Of a stretch of DNA of 64,000 bases, positions 57,458-64,000 are shown one piece after another. Origin of the DNA: Agromyces bracchium (lineage in GTDB: Bacteria > Actinomycetota > Actinomycetes > Actinomycetales > Microbacteriaceae); assembly GCF_009709675.1 (NCBI RefSeq), contig NZ_WMLB01000025.1:186001-250000 (forward strand), given 5' to 3'. The notes beneath the pieces are model-generated. The model did not search any database. It saw only the letters and a list, made by a program, of their open reading frames with translations, and was not told where the DNA came from. The position numbers and the translations under genes were made by a program. Every line of letters begins with the position of its first letter. Position 1 is the first letter of the stretch.

Positions 57458-58144
57458 TCATCCTACTTCGAGGTCGAACAGCGACGGTGCCGGTTCGGGC
57501 GACCGGTCGTGCAGCCACGTTCGCCGGTGCAGCGCGCTCGGCCCGTGCTCGGCGATCGCGGCGAAGTGCGCGGCGCTCGAGTAGCCCTTGTTCTCGTGCC
57601 AGTGGTAGAGCGGCGTCTCGTCGTGCGCCCGTCGCATGCCGCGGTCGCGGTGCACCTTGGCGATGACGGATGCCGCGGACACCGACGCGCAGTCGCGGTC
57701 GGCCTTGATGCGCGTGATGACCTGCGCCCGGTGCTCGATGGACTGGCTGAGCCAGTCGTAGTTGCCGTCGAGCACCAGCGGTGCGCCGGCGACGAGCGCG
57801 CGATCGACGCCGAGGGCGGCGAACGCCCGGGCGCCCGCGAGGCCGAGGCACGCCATGATGCCGAGGCGATCGATCTCGTCGGCGCTGGCCTCGCCGACCG
57901 CCGACGCGAGGACCCACGACGCCGCACGCGGAGCGAGCAGTTCTCGCTTCGGTTCGGGGAGGAGCTTCGAGTCGCGCAGGCCCGCCGGCATCCGCTTCAC
58001 GGTCGCGTCGATGACGACGATGCCGACCGTCACCGGCCCCGCGAGCGCCCCGCGACCGACCTCGTCGCACGCGAGCACCACGGGTGCCCCTCCGGCCAGC
58101 AGGTCGCGCTCGAACCGCAGCGTCGGCACCCCGGCGGGCGGCAC
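57458..58144 (-). CDS. rnhB: Ribonuclease HII
   Basis: 228 residues. It cuts RNA in RNA-DNA hybrids and removes single ribonucleotides. Active-site residues Asp27-Glu28 (ACDEVGRG) and Asp near 125 (VLDGNYDWL) with KADRDCASVSAASVIAKVHRD are visible. GTG 58144 is one base after the lepB stop, so translation is coupled. Confidence 0.96.
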   Translation of the reverse strand: MPPAGVPTLRFERDLLAGGAPVVLACDEVGRGALAGPVTVGIVVIDATVKRMPAGLRDSKLLPEPKRELLAPRAASWVLASAVGEASADEIDRLGIMACLGLAGARAFAALGVDRALVAGAPLVLDGNYDWLSQSIEHRAQVITRIKADRDCASVSAASVIAKVHRDRGMRRAHDETPLYHWHENKGYSSAAHFAAIAEHGPSALHRRTWLHDRSPEPAPSLFDLEVG

Positions 58145-58145
58145 G

Positions 58146-58892
58146 TCAGCCAGCCGCCTCGTCGACGCCCGCGAACACCTCGGGGTAGTTGTCGAGCCAG
58201 GCCCAGTTCGAGATGGGCCAGCTCACGACCACGGCGCGGCCGACGACGTTCTCGATCGGCACGAAGCCCTCGAGCGGCGTCTCGGTGTTGTAGCGGGAGT
58301 CCTTGGAGTTGTACCGGTTGTCGCCCATGACCCAGAGCGAGTCGTCGGGCACCGTGACATCGAAGTCGTCGCGCGAGACCTTCGTCTCGCCGGGCGGAAG
58401 CGCGACGTACGGCTCGTCGAGCGGCACGCCGTTGACCGTCATCTGGCCGAGCGCGTTGCAGCACGCGACCTGGTCGCCGGGCAGGCCGACGACGCGCTTG
58501 ACGAGGTGGTCGTTCGAGTCGGGCGCCGACAGGCCGACGAACGCGAGGAACCCGTCGACGACCGCCACGAGCGGCGGGCGCGCCTCGTCGGCGCGCGCGG
58601 GCAGCCATCCGCCCGGGTCCTTGAACACGACGACGTCGCCGTGCTCGATCGGCGTGACCTCGGGCACGAGTTGGTTGACGATGATGCGGTCGTCCTGCAT
58701 CAGCGTCTCCTCCATCGACTGCGACGGGATGAAGAACGACCGGATCAGGAACGTCTTGATGAGGAACGAGACGAGCACGGCGACCAGGAAGATCACCACC
58801 AGGTCGCGGAGGAACAGCAGGGTGCTCCGGCGGCGCGACGACGCCCCGGAGGTGGCGCGTTCGTCGCGCTCAGTACGTGTGTCTTCAGTCAT
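58146..58892 (-). CDS. lepB: Signal peptidase I
   Basis: 248 residues. One transmembrane helix at about 26-50, catalytic Ser59 (IPSQSMEETL) and Lys132 (LVKRVVGLPGD), box E WVMGDNRYNSKDSR. It cleaves signal peptides outside the membrane. First gene of lepB-rnhB-DUF2469. Confidence 0.97.
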   Translation of the reverse strand: MTEDTRTERDERATSGASSRRRSTLLFLRDLVVIFLVAVLVSFLIKTFLIRSFFIPSQSMEETLMQDDRIIVNQLVPEVTPIEHGDVVVFKDPGGWLPARADEARPPLVAVVDGFLAFVGLSAPDSNDHLVKRVVGLPGDQVACCNALGQMTVNGVPLDEPYVALPPGETKVSRDDFDVTVPDDSLWVMGDNRYNSKDSRYNTETPLEGFVPIENVVGRAVVVSWPISNWAWLDNYPEVFAGVDEAAG

Positions 58893-58916
58893 GAAACGGC
58901 TCGAGCTCCCCGCCCC

Positions 58917-58922
58917 AGTCTA
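58917..58922 (-). promoter_or_regulatory. -10 box (TAGACT) for lepB-rnhB
   Basis: TAGACT on the minus strand about 24 bases before the lepB ATG. Confidence 0.45.
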
Positions 58923-58971
58923 GGGGTGAGGAGCTCGAGCGGATGACGCGTTCGGAACGGCGCGCGGCCGA

Positions 58972-59319
58972 TCAGTTCTCGCGCTTCTCCTTGATCTTCG
59001 CCTTCTTGCCGCGGAGCTCGCGCAGGTAGTAGAGCTTGGCGCGACGGACGTCACCGCGGGTGACGACCTCGATGTGGTCGATCACCGGCGAGTGGACCGG
59101 GAACTTGCGCTCGACGCCCACCTGGAAGCTGATCTTCCGGACGGTGAAGGTCTCGCGCACGCCCTCGCCCGAGCGGCCGATGACGACGCCCTGGAAGACC
59201 TGGATGCGCGAGCGGGTGCCTTCGATGATGTTGACGTGCACCTTGACGGTGTCGCCCGGGCGGAAGTCCGGGATGTCCGAGCGGAGGCTCGCGGCGTCGA
59301 CGTGGTCGAGGATGTGCAT
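58972..59319 (-). CDS. rplS: 50S ribosomal protein L19
   Basis: 115 residues, standard length. [63 protein letters not shown] is typical L19. ATG 59319 gives the conserved N-terminus. It is expressed as a single gene here; the 211 bases upstream hold its leader, and no trmD or rimM lies next to it. Confidence 0.98.
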   Translation of the reverse strand: MHILDHVDAASLRSDIPDFRPGDTVKVHVNIIEGTRSRIQVFQGVVIGRSGEGVRETFTVRKISFQVGVERKFPVHSPVIDHIEVVTRGDVRRAKLYYLRELRGKKAKIKEKREN

Positions 59320-59530
59320 GATGGTTCGCTCTCTGCGCCCGCCACCGGTCGAACGCGGATCTGATTGGAAGAAGAGTTCGGCGCCGTTCGCGCGATCACT
59401 CGCGACGTGCGGGCTCCCCGGAGGCAGAGCCATGCGACGGCACAAACAACCATTCTGCCAGATCGGGTCGCTCCCGGCCAAAAGCGGTGAACGGATGCCT
59501 CGCTGCGGCGCCGCGCGGAACGCGGGAGGG

Positions 59531-60052
59531 TCAGCCCTGCCGCTCCTCCCAGTGCCGCTCCTCGCGGATCACGATGACCTCGCCGGCGTCGTCGGCCGGC
59601 GCGCGTCGGGCGTCGCCGCCGACGCCCTGCGGCGAGGAGCCCTCGGCGACCAGTCGCTCGTATTCGTCCATCGTCGCGCGGACGCGCCGCGCGCCGTCGC
59701 GGAGGAGCCGCCAGACCGCGTACCAGAACGCGGCGATGCCGCCGACCATGGCGAGGACGGCGAAGGTGATGCCGGTCGGGCCGTAGAACCCCGCGGCGAT
59801 GATGAGCAGGTGCCAGGCGCCGAGCACTGCGACATCCGACCAGGCCACTGCACGGTCGCGACGCACGTCGGGCCGCGCGGCCACGAGCAGGGCGACGACG
59901 CCGAGCATGACGAACGCGACGGGAGTGGCGAACATCAGGCCGAGCACGCCCCAGCCGCTCGAGCCGAAGATCGCGTAGCCGATGAGCAGCCACACCGGGA
60001 GCACGATCGCGGCGGCGAACTGCCACCGGTGGAACCCGCGTCGGATGAGCAT
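59531..60052 (-). CDS. Four-helix membrane protein of unknown function
   Basis: 173 residues. Predicted membrane helices at about 11-29, 33-52, 75-92 and 98-117 with short basic loops, then a cytoplasmic tail with an acidic Glu/Asp-rich end. No family is recognised. ATG follows TACGCT by six bases. Confidence 0.75.
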   Translation of the reverse strand: MLIRRGFHRWQFAAAIVLPVWLLIGYAIFGSSGWGVLGLMFATPVAFVMLGVVALLVAARPDVRRDRAVAWSDVAVLGAWHLLIIAAGFYGPTGITFAVLAMVGGIAAFWYAVWRLLRDGARRVRATMDEYERLVAEGSSPQGVGGDARRAPADDAGEVIVIREERHWEERQG

Positions 60053-60058
60053 GCGCCC

Positions 60059-60064
60059 AGCGTA
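60059..60064 (-). promoter_or_regulatory. -10 box (TACGCT), leaderless start for the 60052 gene
   Basis: TACGCT on the minus strand, six bases before ATG 60052. Confidence 0.45.
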
Positions 60065-60132
60065 CTTCCGGTGACTGGGGGACGGCCGGGTGTTCACTCA
60101 GGGCGGAGCCGCCAGAATGGGATGCGGAGAGG

Positions 60133-60906
60133 ATGAGCGTGATCGAACTGAGGACCCCCGCCGAGATCGAGGAGATGCGTCCCGCGGGCCGCTTCGTCGC
60201 CAGCGTGCTGGAGGCGACGTCGAAGGCCGCGGCCGTCGGCGTGAACCTGCTGGAGCTCGACGCGCTCGCGCACGAGATGATCCGGAAGGCCGGCGCCGAG
60301 AGCTGCTACATCGACTACCACCCGTCGTTCGGCGCGAGCCCGTTCGGCAAGGTGATCTGCACGTCGGTGAACGACGCCGTCCTGCACGGCCTCCCCCACG
60401 ACTACCGGCTGAAGGACGGCGACCTGCTGAGCCTCGACTTCGCCGCGTCGGTCGACGGCTGGGTCGCCGACTCGGCCGTCTCGATCGTCGTCGGCACGCC
60501 GCGCGAGGAGGACCTCCGCCTCATCGACACGACGCAGCGCGCGCTCGACGCCGGCATCGCCGCCGCCCGCGCGGGCAACCGCATCGGCGACATCTCGCGC
60601 GCCATCGCCGACGTCGCCAAGGCCGAGGGCCTCTCGATCAACACCGACTTCGGCGGGCACGGCGTGGGCCGCACCATGCATGGCGACCCGCACATCCCGA
60701 ACAACGGGCGCCCGGGTCGCGGGCTGCCGCTGAAGCCCGGACTCGTCGTGGCGATCGAGCCGTGGTTCCTGCACCGGACCGACCGGATCTTCACCGACCC
60801 CGACGGCTGGACCCTGCGGAGCGTCGACGGCTCGCGCGGTGCGCACTCCGAGCATACGGTCGCGATCACCGACGGCGACCCGATCGTGCTCACGCAGCGC
60901 GGCTGA
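60133..60906 (+). CDS. map: Methionine aminopeptidase, type I
   Basis: 257 residues. It removes the initiator Met. All five metal ligands are present: Asp102, Asp113, His176, Glu209 and Glu240 (LDFAASVDGWVADSA, GGHGVGRTMHGDP, AIEPW, SEHTVAI). It is a stand-alone copy with GGAGAGG before the ATG; the ribosomal-operon map is not in this window, so this may be a second paralogue. Confidence 0.96.
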   Translation: MSVIELRTPAEIEEMRPAGRFVASVLEATSKAAAVGVNLLELDALAHEMIRKAGAESCYIDYHPSFGASPFGKVICTSVNDAVLHGLPHDYRLKDGDLLSLDFAASVDGWVADSAVSIVVGTPREEDLRLIDTTQRALDAGIAAARAGNRIGDISRAIADVAKAEGLSINTDFGGHGVGRTMHGDPHIPNNGRPGRGLPLKPGLVVAIEPWFLHRTDRIFTDPDGWTLRSVDGSRGAHSEHTVAITDGDPIVLTQRG

Positions 60907-60921
60907 CGGCTCCCCGCACTC

Positions 60922-61272
60922 TCAGTCGTCGAACTCCACCTGGATCATCCCGCCGACGACCCGCGTGCGGTAGGTGCGGAGCCCCAGCGACGGATCGGTG
61001 AAGCACTCCCCCGTGCCGAGGTCGTAGACCTCCTTGTGCAGCGGTGAGGCGATCGTCGGCCGGTCGCCGCGCGAGCCCACGATGCCGCGCGCCATGACCG
61101 GCGCGCCCGTGTGCGGGTCGTGGTGGTCGACTGCGTACACCTCGTCGCCGTCGACCCGCACGAGTGCGACCATCCGGGCGCCGACGAGTGCGACCTCGCC
61201 CCACCCGGGTTCGAGGTCGGCGACCCCGCAGGCGGGGACCCAGTCGGTCGTGAGTTCGATGGTCGACGTCAT
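60922..61272 (-). CDS. nirD: Assimilatory nitrite reductase small subunit NirD
   Basis: 116 residues with a Rieske-like fold but without the Cys/His cluster ligands, as usual for NirD. Matches: DHHDPHTGAPVMARGIVGSRGDRPTIASPLHKEVYDLGTGECF. It partners NirB in reduction of nitrite to ammonium with NADH. It is divergent from nirB here instead of following it. ATG 61272 has GAGGAGAGGAAG upstream. Confidence 0.93.
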   Translation of the reverse strand: MTSTIELTTDWVPACGVADLEPGWGEVALVGARMVALVRVDGDEVYAVDHHDPHTGAPVMARGIVGSRGDRPTIASPLHKEVYDLGTGECFTDPSLGLRTYRTRVVGGMIQVEFDD

Positions 61273-61300
61273 GTGCGGCTTCCTCTCCTCGGTGACGGCG

Positions 61301-61306
61301 ACGCTA
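61301..61306 (-). promoter_or_regulatory. -10 box (TAGCGT) for nirD
   Basis: TAGCGT on the minus strand about 29 bases before ATG 61272. Confidence 0.4.
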
Positions 61307-61339
61307 CGGGCCGCATGTTTCACCGGTCGCGCCGGCGGT

Positions 61340-61357
61340 GTTTCGCACGGGTGAAAC
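61340..61357 (-). promoter_or_regulatory. GlnR-type box upstream of nirD
   Basis: On the minus strand TTCAC-n6-GAAAC, an imperfect match to the actinobacterial GlnR form GTnAC-n6-GAAAC, about 34 bases upstream of the nirD -10 (centred near position -55). Confidence 0.5.
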
Positions 61358-61404
61358 CCCCCTCACACGACGCACGGCGTCATGCAAGGTCTCCGAGCAG
61401 TTGT

Positions 61405-61431
61405 GTTACGGCCCCGAAACAGGAGCGAAAC
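61405..61431 (+). promoter_or_regulatory. GlnR-type box upstream of nirB
   Basis: GTTAC-n6-GAAAC-n6-GAAAC, an excellent match to the GlnR binding pattern, ending ten bases before the nirB -10. GlnR activates nitrate and nitrite assimilation when nitrogen is limiting in other actinobacteria. Confidence 0.7.
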
Positions 61432-61441
61432 CGCGTCGCCG

Positions 61442-61447
61442 TACGCT
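61442..61447 (+). promoter_or_regulatory. -10 box (TACGCT) for nirB
   Basis: TACGCT 28 bases before ATG 61475, with GGAGGA in the leader. Confidence 0.45.
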
Positions 61448-61474
61448 CGCCGGCAACCCAGGACCGGAGGAGCC

Positions 61475-64000
61475 ATGAACGACACCGAGATCGACGCCGT
61501 CGCCCCGCGCGACGTCCTCGTCGTCGGCGGCGGGCCCGCCGCCCACCGACTGGCCGACAGCCTGCACGCCCGCGACGGCGGCCGCACGCTCCGCGTGACC
61601 GTCGTCGCCGACGAGGTGCACGCGCCGTACGACCGCGTCGCGCTGAGCACCCGGCTCGCCGACACCGCGGCCGACCTCGCCCTGCCCCCGACGCCCTGGA
61701 CCGTCGGCTCGGTGCGCCTGCTCACGGGCGAGCGCGTGACCGACGTGGATGCCGCGGCCGGCGTCGCGACGACGGCGAACGGCCTGGAGCTCCGCTTCGA
61801 CGAGCTCGTGCTCGCGACCGGCTCGAGCGCACCCGTGCCGGCGATCCCGGGCAGCGAGCACATCCGCGTGTACCGCACGATCGACGACGTCGACGCGCTC
61901 GTCGCGGAGACGCAGGGCCTCGCCGAGCGCCTCGGCCGCACCCCGCGCGTGGTCGTGGCCGGTGGGGGCCTGCTCGGCCTCGAGGCCGCGGGCGGCCTCG
62001 CGAAGCTCGGCGCGCACGCCGCGATCGTGCATTCCGGCTCCTGGCTGATGTCGGCGCAGCTCGACGAGGGCGCGGGCCGCGCCCTCGGGCGCATCATCGC
62101 CGGCCAGGGCATCGACCTGCACCTCGGGGTCCGCCCCGCGAAGGTGCTCACCGGCAGCGGCGGCGTCGTGGGGGTGGAGCTCACCGACGACCGCCGCGTC
62201 GACGCCGATCTCGTCGTGTTCGCGATCGGGATCACGCCACGCGACGAGCTGGCTCGGGCGATGGGGCTCGAGCTCGGACCGCGCGGCGGCGTCGCGATCG
62301 ACACGGGCTGCGCGGCATCCGTCCCGCACGTCTGGGCGATCGGCGAGGTCGCGAGCTTCGAGGGCCGCTGCACCGGCCTCGTCGCCCCCGCGAACGCGAT
62401 GGCCGAGGTCGTCGCCGACCGCCTGCTGGGCGGCGCGGCCGAGTTCACCACGGTCGACGACGCGACGAAGCTGAAGCTCGCGGGCGTCGACGTCGCGAGC
62501 TTCGGCGACGCGCTCGCGCGCACCGACCAGGCCCTCGAGATCGTGTACGCCGACCCGGCACGCGGCATGTACCAGAAGCTCGTCATGACGGATGACGCGA
62601 AGACCCTGCTCGGCGGGATCTTCGTGGGCGACGCCTCGCCGTACGCCTCGCTCCGGCCGCTCCTCGGCACCGAGCTGTCGGGCGAGCCGGCCGCGTACCT
62701 GTCGGCGTCGGGCATGGAGGCGCCCGCGGGCGACGAGCTCCCGGCATCCGCCCTCGTCTGCGCCTGCAACAACGTCGCCGCCGGCACGATCCGCGACGCG
62801 GTGAACGGCCCGCACGCGGAGCACCAGGAGGGGTGCGCCGAGCTCGGACCGCTCAAGGCCTGCACCCGCGCGGGCACCCAGTGCGGCTCGTGCGTGCCGC
62901 TCGTGAAGAAGCTGCTCGAGGCCGAGCTGAAGAAGTCGGGGCAGGCCGTCTCGCGCGCGCTGTGCGAGCACTTCCCGATCTCGCGGCAGGAGATCTTCGA
63001 GTCCGTCCGGGTGCTCGAGCTCGGATCGTTCGAGGAGATCATCGGCCGGCTCGGCACCGGGCGCGGCTGCGACGTGTGCAAGCCCGTCGTCGCGTCGGTG
63101 CTCGCCGCCCAGCACGGCTCGTACATCCTCGACGGCGGCCGCGGCGGCCTGCAGGACACGAACGACCGGGCGATGGCGAACATGCAGAAGGACGGCACGT
63201 ACTCGGTCGTGCCGCGCATCCCGGCCGGCGAGATCACGCCGCAGAAGCTCGCCGTGATCGCGCAGGTCGCCACCGACTTCGGGCTCTACACGAAGATCAC
63301 GGGCGGCCAGCGGATCGACCTGTTCGGCGCCCGGCTCGACCAGCTCCCCGACATCTGGAAGCAGCTCATCGACGCCGGGTTCGAATCGGGGCAGGCGTAC
63401 GGCAAGGCGCTGCGGAACGTGAAGAGCTGCGTCGGGTCGACCTGGTGCCGATACGGGGTGCAGGACTCGGTCGCGATGGCGATCCGCCTCGAGCTCCGAT
63501 ACCGGGGGCTGAGGTCGCCGCACAAGCTGAAGTTCGGGGTCTCGGGCTGCGCGCGCGAGTGCGCCGAGGCGCGCGGCAAGGACGTCGGCGTGATCGCCAC
63601 CGACCAAGGTTGGAACCTCTACGTCGGCGGCAACGGCGGCTTCCAGCCGACGCACGCGCAGCTGCTCGCGAGCGACCTCGACGACGAGACGCTCATCCGG
63701 TACATCGACCGCTACATGATGTACTACATCCGCACCGCCGACCGGCTGCAGCGCACCGCCCGGTGGATCGAGGACATCGAGGGCGGCCTCGACCACGTGC
63801 GCGACGTCGTCGTCCACGACTCGCTGGGCCTCGCCGACGAGCTCGAGGCGGCGATGGCGACGCACGTCGACACGTACGAGGACGAGTGGGCGGCCACCCT
63901 CGCCGACCCCGAGCGGCTGCGCCGCTTCCGGCCCTTCGTGAACGCCCCCGACCCCGACGACCCCGACGCCGCGGCGGTCTCGGCGCTCGCGCGCGTCGAG
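61475..64000 (+). CDS. nirB: Assimilatory nitrite reductase large subunit NirB, 3' end cut off by the window
   Basis: 842 codons to the window end without a stop; the family is about 840-870 residues, so it is almost complete. Domains in order: FAD/NAD oxidoreductase (GGGPAAHRLA near residue 19; VVVAGGGLLGLEA), BFD-like [2Fe-2S] domain with Cys429 and Cys431 (VCACNN) and CTRAGTQCGSC, then the nitrite/sulfite reductase halves. The siroheme-[4Fe-4S] ligands are at Cys652 and Cys658 (CVGSTWC) and Cys692 and Cys696 (CAREC). It reduces nitrite to ammonium. ATG 61475 has GGAGGA upstream. Confidence 0.96.
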   Translation, partial: MNDTEIDAVAPRDVLVVGGGPAAHRLADSLHARDGGRTLRVTVVADEVHAPYDRVALSTRLADTAADLALPPTPWTVGSVRLLTGERVTDVDAAAGVATTANGLELRFDELVLATGSSAPVPAIPGSEHIRVYRTIDDVDALVAETQGLAERLGRTPRVVVAGGGLLGLEAAGGLAKLGAHAAIVHSGSWLMSAQLDEGAGRALGRIIAGQGIDLHLGVRPAKVLTGSGGVVGVELTDDRRVDADLVVFAIGITPRDELARAMGLELGPRGGVAIDTGCAASVPHVWAIGEVASFEGRCTGLVAPANAMAEVVADRLLGGAAEFTTVDDATKLKLAGVDVASFGDALARTDQALEIVYADPARGMYQKLVMTDDAKTLLGGIFVGDASPYASLRPLLGTELSGEPAAYLSASGMEAPAGDELPASALVCACNNVAAGTIRDAVNGPHAEHQEGCAELGPLKACTRAGTQCGSCVPLVKKLLEAELKKSGQAVSRALCEHFPISRQEIFESVRVLELGSFEEIIGRLGTGRGCDVCKPVVASVLAAQHGSYILDGGRGGLQDTNDRAMANMQKDGTYSVVPRIPAGEITPQKLAVIAQVATDFGLYTKITGGQRIDLFGARLDQLPDIWKQLIDAGFESGQAYGKALRNVKSCVGSTWCRYGVQDSVAMAIRLELRYRGLRSPHKLKFGVSGCARECAEARGKDVGVIATDQGWNLYVGGNGGFQPTHAQLLASDLDDETLIRYIDRYMMYYIRTADRLQRTARWIEDIEGGLDHVRDVVVHDSLGLADELEAAMATHVDTYEDEWAATLADPERLRRFRPFVNAPDPDDPDAAAVSALARVE

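Noticed and set aside
60922-61272. NirD as a true Rieske ferredoxin
   Set aside because: The Cys/His cluster ligands are absent, as is normal for NirD.

Overview
The window is a gene-dense, high-GC (about 70%) piece of actinobacterial chromosome. Gene content, order and sequence style (GlgE glycogen pathway, Gram-positive housekeeping order from rplS to cdsA, a REP-like element typical of the family) fit a member of the Microbacteriaceae such as Agromyces, Microbacterium or a relative. The genus is an inference. I see no IS element, prophage, CRISPR array or transfer island. Genes are closely packed and no gap longer than about 300 bases lacks a gene.

Layout. 1-5.3 kb: ettA (cut at its 3' end by the window start), a lipoprotein, a second-type ssb, and divergent msrA / aldo-keto reductase. 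5.3-10.3 kb: nadE, a Kef-type antiporter, tRNA-Arg(TCT), orn, tRNA-His(GTG), a small metallopeptidase and a degenerate D-Ala-D-Ala carboxypeptidase relative. 10.3-14.0 kb: a TPP-riboswitch operon ykoE-ykoD-ykoC plus a translationally coupled P-loop kinase. 14.1-20 kb: a GerW-like protein, dinB and gatCAB. 20-26 kb: a Tat-exported phospholipase C-type phosphoesterase, ligA and two tandem paralogous membrane proteins. 26-28.6 kb: mnmA and a cysteine desulfurase, a plausible tRNA 2-thiouridine pair. 28.7-38.3 kb: a glycogen/maltosyl cluster (glgX, ybaK, glgP, glgE, glgB). 38.3-46.7 kb: an envelope and cytoskeleton region with a thioredoxin-fold/TPR protein, a large membrane protein, a long hendecad coiled-coil protein with a DivIVA-like head, an AI-2E family permease, a transglycosylase-like protein and a four-motif DivIVA-like protein. 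46.7-59.3 kb: the conserved housekeeping block cdsA-frr-pyrH-tsf-rpsB, an M23 peptidase, xerC, cpdA, dprA, comM, yraN, DUF2469, rnhB, lepB and rplS. 59.5-64 kb: a small membrane protein, map, and divergent nirD / nirB with GlnR-type boxes between them; nirB runs off the window.

How the genes are read. Many starts are set by a hexamer of the form TANNNT (typically TAGACT, TAGGCT or TACGCT) placed 6-7 nt before ATG or GTG, which is the arrangement expected for leaderless mRNAs. I used this signature together with Shine-Dalgarno sites and ATGA/GTGA/TGATG overlaps to choose starts.

Most genes are ordinary housekeeping genes. The points most worth following up are the kinase inside the thiamine riboswitch operon, the 19-position hendecad coiled coil, the leaderless promoter signature (including a shared -10 for msrA and its neighbour), a strongly over-represented motif CGGATGCC/GGCATCCG, the operator-like palindromes before glgX, and the GlnR boxes between nirD and nirB.
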